DNA of 47,182 nucleotides from a virus. The translations under genes and the position numbers were made by a program. Position 1 is the stretch's first letter; each line of letters starts with the position of its first letter. Positions 20,455 through 30,900 of this stretch are shown piece after piece. The notes below the pieces were generated by a model. That model did not search any database and was not told where the DNA came from. It saw nothing but the letters and a program-made list of their open reading frames with translations. The stretch is from the IMG/VR virus record IMGVR_UViG_3300030090_005560, positions 1 through 47,182 of that record; one strand, written 5' to 3'.

Positions 20455-21968
20455 TAGCGATGGTCCTGTGTTATCGCCGCGATAATATCGCTACCTTTTT
20501 TGTAAAGTGATATCACGTCGTACGCATTATCTGTAGTAGAAATGGTCGGAGCTGTCGCAGCGGGCCATTTAACAGCAGCAGGCCACCCCGTAACAGTTCG
20601 CGCACCAGAGCCCTGTTGTATGATTAAAGTTGCCCACGCGTTTTCTGGCAAATTAGAAATCGTGATAGAAGTTATGTTTTCCGTTAAATCCAGGAAACAA
20701 TCACCCCCAGCAAAATCAAATGTAACAGCGTTTGAAGACGACGTATCTGTTTGGAGCGTCATGCGCTGCTGGGCGGTGTAAACATTTTCAGCAGACAACT
20801 CAAGCCTAGACGCCCAGACTGCAGCGCCAGCGCTTGCGTCAACGCAAATGTAAAAACGGTCGGCTGTCACATCGACCCAAACAGACCCCACGGAATAACC
20901 GTCGTTTGTGTCGTCTCCCGCCGTTGGCGCTGACGTGGCGTCGTATTTATTTTGCGCTAGCCCAGTCGCAGGCGTGAAAATTGTCATCAGCCATTGGTTA
21001 TCATCCTGGTCGCCAATAAAGTTTTTAACGTCGTATTGGTCGGTGATAACGTGTGACGCAGCGCCGTTAATTGTGCCGCTACCCTGCGCTTGCACAGTAA
21101 CGGTATTTGCGTCGCTGGTTAGCTTAGCTATAGCGTAGCGCTGGTCTGATGACTCGCTGCTTAAATTTGGCAGCTTTACAATCACATTGCCGCCAGACGT
21201 ATCGACCTCAAACAAGTCGCCATCATTTGCGTTACTGATTGTGTAGGGCGAATTGGCATACGTGATGTCAACAACATCCCTGAAAAACCCGCTGGCGGCA
21301 GATGCCGCCGCCGCTGCCGCGCTGCTCGACGCGCTAGTCGCTGACGCAGCTGCGTTAGTCGCGGACGTGGCCGCACTTGTTGCAGAACTCGCCGCACTTG
21401 TTGCGCTTGCAGCAGCAGCAGTAGCGCTAGTCGCAGCGTCGTCAGCCCCACTTTCAATTTGCGTTAACGTTTTAGTTGACGCTGTTGGCTGCCCGCCAGC
21501 AGTAAAAGCAAACAGCTTATTGGCTCTCGTTGCCAACAACGGCAAATTATCAAGCGACGCCTCGGTAATTGGCGCTGTAACTGTGCGGTCAAAAATTTCG
21601 TTTTGCCGCAAATTTTGACGAACCAAATTGTCGAATGCGGCTTCAATGTCTACCGGACTTATTACCCCGCCACGAGGCAACGCTGTTTGCTGCAAAAATG
21701 CCGGAGTCAGCCTAACAACCAGGGTTTGCCCTGATACTGGAGTGTAATCTGTAGGACTTGTGTCAACCGTTACGCTACCAGCGGCGCCAGTGCCTGCTCC
21801 AGTAAGCGTGTATTGCGTACCCTCTGTCCAAGCCGTCTCAACGCCTGCTGAACTAACCAGCACGACAGAAACTTCATTGTTTGCGCTAAATAAAAACGAC
21901 GTTGAAAAAACAGTCGTTGCGCCGTCACCTGCATAAGTGACTTTATTAGTTTCGCTAGAAACTGTCAT
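20454..21968 (-). CDS. Tail fibre with T7-type N-terminal adaptor
   Basis: The 504-residue product starts MTVSSETNKVTYAGDGATTV and reaches LPRGGVISPVDIEAAFDNLV at about 98-117, the pattern of T7-like fibre N-termini that dock on the tail. An Ala/Ser/Thr-rich coiled-coil repeat (SAASSATSAATSATNAAASA-like, about 175-227) forms the trimeric shaft. The following SGFFRDVVDITYANSPYTIS and LPNLSSESSDQRYAIAKL begin a beta-rich tip. The short length and the separate 795-residue gene behind it suggest this is the adaptor of a two-part fibre. RBS: GGGGATAGGTAA. Confidence 0.9.
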   Translation of the reverse strand: MTVSSETNKVTYAGDGATTVFSTSFLFSANNEVSVVLVSSAGVETAWTEGTQYTLTGAGTGAAGSVTVDTSPTDYTPVSGQTLVVRLTPAFLQQTALPRGGVISPVDIEAAFDNLVRQNLRQNEIFDRTVTAPITEASLDNLPLLATRANKLFAFTAGGQPTASTKTLTQIESGADDAATSATAAAASATSAASSATSAATSATNAAASATSASSSAAAAAASAASGFFRDVVDITYANSPYTISNANDGDLFEVDTSGGNVIVKLPNLSSESSDQRYAIAKLTSDANTVTVQAQGSGTINGAASHVITDQYDVKNFIGDQDDNQWLMTIFTPATGLAQNKYDATSAPTAGDDTNDGYSVGSVWVDVTADRFYICVDASAGAAVWASRLELSAENVYTAQQRMTLQTDTSSSNAVTFDFAGGDCFLDLTENITSITISNLPENAWATLIIQQGSGARTVTGWPAAVKWPAATAPTISTTDNAYDVISLYKKGSDIIAAITQDHR

Positions 21969-24900
21969 TTACCTATCCCCTGTGAAAAGCACGCGTTTCA
22001 TGCCTTCTGGCGTCCAAATATCTTCAACTGGATGTTCCAAGTCGCCTTCCACATATTTATATAGCCAATCTGTGCTTTTAATAATCTGATTAGTACCGGG
22101 AACACCTTTGGCATAACCAACAGCGCGAGCTATGGCTTTTGCCTCACGCGTAGTCATCTCGTAATCCTCGTCCGTTAACATTCCAAACACTTCTTGGCCG
22201 CCAGTAGCAATTGCTGAAAACACCGACTCTGCTGGCGTAAAAGAGGGCTTAAAGCCAGAAGCAATACCGCTTGCAACGTCTCGTATAAAAAACACTTGAC
22301 CCGTTGCGTATAGCAACGTTTGTAGCGCCAGCCACTCTGAATAGCTCATGTTTTCTTCATCTTCTTCCGTGAAGCTTTCCAAAAGAATTGCCCCAAAAGC
22401 GCCCGGTATTAACGTTAGCAACGTCGAGTGATAGAGAAACGCAGCAACGTTTGTTGCTGTTTCTGCTACCCCCTGTGATTGCCTTATCTTGTTAAACGCT
22501 TCTGCCTGCAAATTGTATGTGGTATTAAAATACGACCCAAACATTGTGACAAGCTTTGACAGCTCATCAAGCGATTGAATGTTTGACAAATTCAAATTGC
22601 CGCCAGTGCCTTGCGAGCGCCTTACAACACTGTCCGCGTAAGCAATTGCATTCGACTCATCGCCTTCTGCGACATTCTTAACTTTCCCGGCCATCGCTTT
22701 TTCGTAAGCACCAAGCCATGTCGGCATTGACACCGAATACACATCCAGGAACAACATTGGCGCAAACCCAGCTTTTTGCGCGCTCTTTCCTAATGACCCC
22801 GATATGTCAAATTCAATTTTGTTTTGAACTTCATTTAGCTCGCGCGTTGCAACTCTTGCTCGGTTGCGCATAAACAAGCTTTTTGCAAACACTTGCCGAG
22901 CGTTGTCGTACATTGAGTAGCCAGGGACTCTAAGCGACAATAAATGCGACCCAGGCTTACTTCCGCTTAAGTACCATTGAATTAAGCCTCTTGTCATATA
23001 CGTCGGGCCAAGAACCGAAATTGACTGCAACAGACCAAGCGGCGTAGACAAAATGCTTTTAAGGTTTAACGCCATAATGGCGTTTGCTGCTTTCATGCGA
23101 ACACTGCGCGCAAATTGCCCCGCTGGCGTAATTGGCGCGGCTCGCCCTTGCGCAACCGTAATGACAGTCCTTCGCATTTCTCGCAGTCCAGACTCACCAA
23201 TTGCATCTTTAATTGCGTCGCTTACAGCTGAGTCGGTCAAAATATTGTCTGCGTTAACAACCGCCTGCCTGAAAGCAAGGTCATGCGTAACTTGTTCAAA
23301 ATGGTCCATCAGCACATCTAGGCCCAATCTGATTGGGCGCCCGCCAGAACCTTTGCGCGCAATCGTGTGATTATGCGCAGTCATTGCCGAGCCCGGATAG
23401 CCGCCTACAAGAGCGTTTTCAATATTCATCTCGCCTTCGCGAGCAACTTGCTCACTGGCATGGGGGTTGTACTTTAAGGGGTAATACCCGCCTTTAATTA
23501 CTTTGCCGTTTGAAGTAAATGGCAACGCTTTAACTTTAGGGGGAGCAAGACCGCTTTCTTGCTTCTCAAGATTTTTAATTCCGATCGTGACCAAATTTCC
23601 ATTGTCGTCATAAACGTCTTCCCAAAACGAATCGACTAAATCAAAAATCTCTTGAACTACTTGTCTGTCTTTTGCCGACAGCATGTCTAACACCGCTTGC
23701 AAAGCGCTGTCGCCCCACTCGCTTTTGCCTATGGCATTGCCGTTGCTGTCTCTTGGCGTAAACAAATCTTTGAGCTGCTTATCGTCCAACAACGCTTGGC
23801 GTGAGCTTTCATTTCCCGAGTTAAGCGCAATTGCTAAGCGCTCTTCATGAGTTAACGTTACGTTAGAATTTATACCCGGCACTTTTTTCGCAGAGCCAAA
23901 CGCTAAATTCGACGAATACCAAGATGAACCGGCAGACCTCATGCGGCGCCGTTCGTCCAGGTTGTAAGCGCTAAAAATTTTGTCTACACCCTGAACAATT
24001 TTTCTACTCAACTCGGCTTTAACGTCTTCGCCATCTTGCAGCGGCCTGAATAACGCTTGCCACAGCGGACCCATGTCTTGGAAATTTTCTAATTGACGAA
24101 CAAGGCTTTCTAGCTTGCGATGCGACGCTTGGAACCATCTCTTTTTGGCGCTCTCTGACTCTTCTTTTGCGGTTAGTATTCTCCCGTCTTTAATCTTTCT
24201 GCGCGGCTTTGCGTTTGTTGCGTTTCGTATATGCTGCGCTAATTGCATATTTCGCAACATACGTTGCGCTTTGCTTGCCTCCGCATTGCGACGACCTAAA
24301 TTCTCAAGCATCTTTGTAAGCGCTTTTAACGCCGCAAATTCGCTGGTCGTCATTTCCGACCAATGTTTAAGCATAAACGCTTTGGGCTGAACTCCGTTTT
24401 CGTCAAAATCGCCAATACTTATTAGTTCGCCTGGGACGCTTAGCGCTTCACCTTGCGCCTGCTTTGCATCGATCCAACTCATAACGCCTGTAGCTAACGC
24501 TCGCATTTCTGGCGTAATTTGACCTGCTGCCTGCCATTGCTTTGGCGACTCTTTTAACCCAAATATATTGAGCAGCGTCTTAATCTGGCCAATGTATTCA
24601 GGCGCAATCTTTTTTGGATCGATTTTCTGCGTCTGTAACTTGCGCAATTGTTTTCGCGTTTTATTAGCTTCGTCGCGCAATTTGAGAGTTTTGCGGAATA
24701 ACTGATGATTGAGCAAATGCTTTTGTTTGCTTTCATATGCGCCTAAAAGGTCACCGGCAGCAGCACGTCTTTCTGCTTCCTGCGCATGGCGAACAGATGC
24801 AGCCTCGTACTTAAGCGGCGATAACAATTCAGCAATTGGCGTGAAGCTGATAATTTCGTCAGCCATTACTCTGGCCAAATCTTGTGTAGTCTTAGGCTTG

Positions 24901-27900
24901 CCCAAAGACTCTGCTAGAGCGTTCAACTCAGACAAAATTACTTTTTGCCTTGCCCCGTGATACAAGTTTTCTTTGGCTAACCGTTCTCGTGTTCCGTCAT
25001 TGGCCGGGTCACCCAGCTTTTGACGAACCCGTTGCGTAGCTTCGTTATCAATAATTTCTTGAGGCGGCGCCAAATCACGCATGGCAGCAATTAGACTTGC
25101 GCCATCTTGATATCCTAATGCCTCAGCCAGTACATCTGCGTTAACGCCGTCAATTGCGTAGACAGCGCGTCCTCTTGGGCCTCTTGGAATGTTGGCTAAA
25201 TCTTGCGGCGTAAAGCCTGCTTCCACGAGCGCTTTTTTGCTAAGGCGCTGCCCCTGCAATCTTTGACGCATTTTTACTTGCTGAATTGGCGCGTCTGGCT
25301 CAGGCGCTAACGTCCCGCCCGTCAAAAACAACCACGCCTTATATTGCGGCATTGCCCAAAGCTCTGCGGCTACCTGCGCGCGCTCTGCTTCATACGCGGC
25401 TTGCCATTCAGCTTCTTTCTCGGCCTGCTCTAGCTCTGCATCAAGTAACAACAACCGCTGCCGGTCTAATTCTTCGGCCTCTTCTTGTACGGCCATAAAT
25501 TTGGCCTGATTTTTTGGATCCATCATCGCCACTATTGTTGGCGACGCGTTTGCGTTCATGCCTGAGCTTTGACGCATAATTTGCAGCTCTTCATCAGTCG
25601 CCAACATCTTGTCAAAGACGTCGTTGATTTCAGGCGACAACGTCGTACCCAGTTTGCGCAATCTTGTGTATATGAACGTTAACCAACGTCTGAACATAGA
25701 AAACGCAGACCTGAGCGCTGCGCTTGGCGCCTTACCTTCCATAAGGTATTTCTCGAACGAGCGCGCGAGTAGCTCTTGTCGGTCTCTTGCGGCATCACGC
25801 TCTTCTTGCGTTTTTGCTCGGTCCGTGTAATCCATGTCGTAAGCGCTTTCTGCGCCTACCAGTTTTAGCATCGCCGCATAATTGTCTTTTATTCGTTGCG
25901 GCGCATTTTCTGCTAGCGCCATACGCTCAAGCAACTCAACAAATACATGCCCTGTTTCATGCAAGAACGTTGATTTGTCAGCGTTTTGAAACAAGAAAAT
26001 AGTTGTTTTTTCCGGCTGAAATTCAGTAGCCCCAAGCGGGTCAGCTTCTACTGCTGTTGACGGTTCCGCTACTTCGGCAGGCTGATTAAGTATTGCGCTT
26101 TTTTTCTGGTCAGCAACCGGCTGTCCGTTTTCCTGCAGCATGGTGATGGCGTCTTCATCCCACACCACAAAATTGCGCGTGCCGTCGCCTGCTGCGCGGC
26201 TACCACCATCCCAATACTTAATGCCGGGAATGCCTAGCTGATTTAAGTTATGTGATGCTAGCTCCGCTGGGCTTTTTTGCACGCTGGTATGCGTCGCGTC
26301 AATTGCGTCATAAATGCTCGCAATTTCGTCGGCGTGCTCGGGGTGCAATTCCAGCGCCAGCGATCTTTTGAGCGGGTTAATTAGCCCCGTAATCTCCCTG
26401 AGCCGAAGCACGGCATCTTTTGCGCGTCTGCCTTGCGCCGCTAGCTCTTTGCCTGCATCCTCCGCAAATGCATCATAAATCGCCCGCCCGGTCACTTTTG
26501 CCGCGCCATAACTATCTCGGACAAGACCGAGCCGGGCATTCACTGTTGGATGTGCGCGAATCGCCTCCAGCACATTCTCCCGTTGCTCACTCAGCGGCGC
26601 GTCCCAATCCAGCATGTTTTCAACGGCGCCGTCTGCAATGTCGACCGTGTACAGATTGCCTGTTGGAGGCTTTACATCATCAAAATTTCTATAAGTATCT
26701 GGCGGGTCCCCCTCTTCGTTGAACAAAATCGCAGAATTGTCTGACAATCGATACAGTGTTGCCCCATATCCACCTGCCCCCGTCACGACATAAATCGTTT
26801 CGACCGCATCATCAAGCAGCTTGTCCAACTTATCGCTTGCAAACTTCAAACCGCTTGCGTAATACAACTGGTCTATTTGATAAGCCAATTGCTCCGGCTC
26901 GGCTTCTTGTGCGTTTGGGTCCGGCTGCCAACCGCGTTGTGCTAAGGTGCGCTGATAGTCTTCAGCTACCTCGCGATCTTCCGCAAAATAAAGTCCCCAC
27001 CCAAACGCTTGGGCTCCTTCTCCGGTGCCTATTTTTTGCAACGAAAAGGCATCAACTGTATGTGGCGTTCCGTGGAATGCTTCCTGGTAAAGAAAACGCG
27101 GATCTTGCGGGTCAAACGCGCCGACATTGCCAACTGCGCTTTTCACCTGATTTGGTCTAAACGCCAGATAATGAGTGGCTCCGCGAGAGTCGGGCATGCC
27201 GCTAAATTCAGCAGTATGAATAATGCCGTCGTAGCCCATTCGCTCTAATGCCAAACGCACAACTTCGTTGCCAATAAAGTTGGCGTTTTCATCGACCAAA
27301 AACGGAATGCCAGTGTCTTCTGCTTGTTTTGCAAACATTACTGCGTCGTACAACCCGACGCCTTCCAGGCCTAAGCCAAATTCGTTTTCCATTGTTGTTC
27401 TAATGTTGGCTTCACGATCTGCGTTGTCAGCTAAATCAAAAGCAGCAGTTTCTAATTCTTGAATAAACTCTGCTAGCGTGCCCTCAATTTCAAAATCGCC
27501 TTGCTCAATTGCAATCTCTTTTGCAACAAACTCTCTAAATTCTTGCAGGTCTTCTGCATTCAAGAGCGACATTTCGTCTTCGTCAAATCTTTCGTTCAGA
27601 CGCTCGTCTATCTCGCTTTCGTCAACACGGCCAATATCTGGAATAACATCAACCGTCAAAACAGCTTCGCTGTCCCTGCGCAAGTCCGCAGGGTTTTGCA
27701 AAGAAAAATACACGGGCGATATGTTGGGCGCGTCGCCGCCAACTTGCGTTGCGGCAAACGCTTCCCACCAATCAAATGGCACTTCATTTGGCTCTACAGT
27801 CAACTCCGGGTTGTCCGGGTCAATCTCAAAGCCCTCATTACTTTCTTCTCTAATTACAGGGTCGCGCTGAGCAGCAGGTATCAAACTGCCATCCGCGTTG

Positions 27901-30900
27901 CGTACTTTTGTGTCCAGCATCCATTGCCGAAACTTGGGCATGTCTTCCCAACCATAAATACGCTGCGCGTCAACTTCCAATTGCTCAGCGGCTTCATAAA
28001 TCTTGGACTGGAGGTCTGGGCCTTCTTGGGTCGCGTAATAGCTGCTTACATCTTCAGTTGAATCAGACGCGTAAAACGCTTTACCAAAGAAATTCTCGAC
28101 ATTAGCTTGGCTGATATCGGCTCTATCGACATCTGGCCGCGTTGAGCCGTGGTACACCACTAAAGGCTCGCCGCTTTCGTCCACGACTTTGCTGTTGCCA
28201 AACCAAGCCTTAAACTCGCGCGTCTCGGTTTGAGCGGCTTGCCGCATTTCGCTTTGCGTCGCACTACCCGCAACATATTCTGCGACTGCGTTTTCGCGAG
28301 ATACTGGAAAAGGAATTACATTCCGGCCTTTTTCAGACAGCAACGTTTCTGGCCAAACTTCGATGTAATCAAAGTCACCTTCGCGTTGTTCACTCCATCG
28401 AATAACATCGGTGCTCAAGCGTACGGGCATTGTCGTATAGCCCATATCTTTAAGCGCGCGCGCTCTGTGCCTTCCCTCGTGCCCAGTAACATTTGCTTGT
28501 TTGTCGCGGCCAACATCTATCGATAGAAACGGCACTTCAAATTTTTGCCCAGCAGCCAACATCTCTGCTACACGACTTGTTTTTTGAGCGTCTTCCCCAG
28601 GCGCAGCCATGGCAAGAAAATCATCAATAGCCATGCTAATGACTCGGTCCCTTGCTTTATGCGCAGGAAACGCCTCTACATCTTCTGGCTTGAAAAAATC
28701 TGTTGCGTCTAGCTGGTCGGGTTGTGCGGGCGTAGGAGATTGAAACAGCGTGCGAGTCAGCTCTGCGTCTGACCTGTATGGCTGCTCGGCGTTTTGATAC
28801 TCCATGTAGACCACGTCAGGGCGCCCGTAAGAAAAACCCCCAAATGTTTTATAGTCCCAACCATCGGGCTTGTATTCTTCGCTCCAAGTATCGCGCCCTA
28901 CTTCCACAAACCCAGATGCCGCGTAGAGGTACGGCAAAATTGTGTCGAACGCGTCTAGCTTGGTGCCGCCTTGATGTACTGCTAACGACAGGAAATATGG
29001 CACAACGCCTTTGTGTGGCGAGCCTTGCAGATTAAATACAGATACGATGTCGCCGTCTGGCTTAATTGCAAAACCAGCTTTGCCGTCATCAGTAACCCAT
29101 AGCTGCATGTTTTCGTATGCAGACTCAGGATACACATACACTGCGGCGCCAAATTTGCTTTCTGCTTTACTTTGTTCAATTAGCTTAACGAATGTAGCGG
29201 CGTCTGTTTCGCCCACAGCAGGCGCCGAATAGCCAGCTTGCGTGTACGCACTAACTATGCGTCCGTTGGCTACCAGCCTGCCATTCTCGCCATCTCTGCT
29301 ACGTCCTCCGGTGACGCCCCTAATTCGCCCGCTGCGCGCATCAATAAATCGTCTTCGTAAATTGAAGACGGCCTGTTCGCGTCTTGTAACTGGCGCAGGT
29401 GCTGTTCCTTCGATTGCTGCGTTTGCTTCAAGGATTGCTTTGCGCTCTTGATAGCTTTGCTTCGCTTCTTTTTCATTTATTGACCTACCTTCTTGCCACG
29501 TCCACTCTGGCATTAATCCGATTTTTTGCTCGGCAAAAATCGTATCTTCAGTTAATGCCGTGCGATTCGCCTCACCTGTTGGACCATAATTGACCCAACT
29601 GTTTTGGCCTCTTGTCTCTGTCGTAACAGCCCCTGCTGCTTCATCGCTGTACAAGCGAATATGCGCCTGCCAAGCGTTTTCCTCCCCACGCGCGCGGAAC
29701 AGGCTGCCTTCTACGCCATGCCCAAACACGTCATGCACAATGCGGAACACGTCGTTAGCGCGCAAACGCTGGCCATTTATTTCGTAGTCAGTAAAAGCCA
29801 GTAACGGATTTTCCGCAATTTGGCTCTGAGGTATTAGTGCTGGCGCGCCTTCTTCGCTTGTGCCGTATCCAAAGTCCGTTGGGAAAAACCACAAATGCTT
29901 GTTGACGCTTAAATCTTCAAGCGCCTCTTTGACAGTTGGGTATGGATTTTCAAAGCCTTCGACTATTGGAGTGAAGGTGTATCCCAATTCTAGAATGTAT
30001 TCATATTGAGCAAGCGTTTCGCGAATCATTGCGTTGTAAGACGCTTGCACAGCCGGGTCGTTTGGCGCGTGCTCCATGTCCTCGTACGCCTGCGCAATAC
30101 GCTGCGCGCGCTCTATGTCTACCCGTGCATATTCTGCTTGATGGTCGTGTTCTATGCCTGCTTGACGGGCATAATCTGCTGCAGCTTCTCTAAGCCCCGG
30201 CACCGCGCCGGGGCTGCCTTGTTCTAGCCCTTTGAGCCGCGACCTGCCGTTTTGCCCAGTGAGCCGAACCGCCCCCTGCTTTGCCGATACAAGCGCGTCT
30301 GCCACGCCCTCTCGTCCAAATCGGTCGCTGTCGGGTCGTTCTCCCGCCGCCTCCGGTCCTGCACTATCTCGCTGGAAGAGGGTCCCTCTGATTTGGGGTC
30401 CAATTCCCACGGTATCCCCGTCTGCAGAAGATACATCTCCAAATCCGAACCCTTCGGCATGTTGTCTGGATCGAATATTGAGTCCAGCCAGTTCTCCATC
30501 GTAACTGGCAAGCCTAGACGGATCAGTCGCTGTATTTCTGGCGTCGTCGCTGGTTGCCCACTCTGGTGCCCGAAGTCCACCTGCCATCTCCAATATCTGA
30601 GAGCGCGCAGCATCTTTGCTAATGGCGCCGCGCTCGTATTGCGCCCACACCGCTTTTACGGCGGCTTTGTTTGCTTTGTTCTTAAAAGCAGGTATAAATA
30701 TACTACGAATTGCCTCCCAAGTAATGCTTTGTATTTGCCTTGGAAGACGGTCAATGCCTGGGTCGGCAGCCGCTCTACGATACGCTTCTGCCAGTATTCC
30801 ATATATGCCTTGCGAACCGGTTACGTTTGAACTCGGAGCGCCGCCGCCGCCAAAATTTTGCGCGACCTCAAGGTCTGACCCGCCAAGCGGCAACATCAGC

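Noticed and set aside
30252-30830. 192-codon plus-strand ORF opposite the giant protein
   Set aside because: No domain, no Shine-Dalgarno and entirely antisense to a continuous conserved frame.
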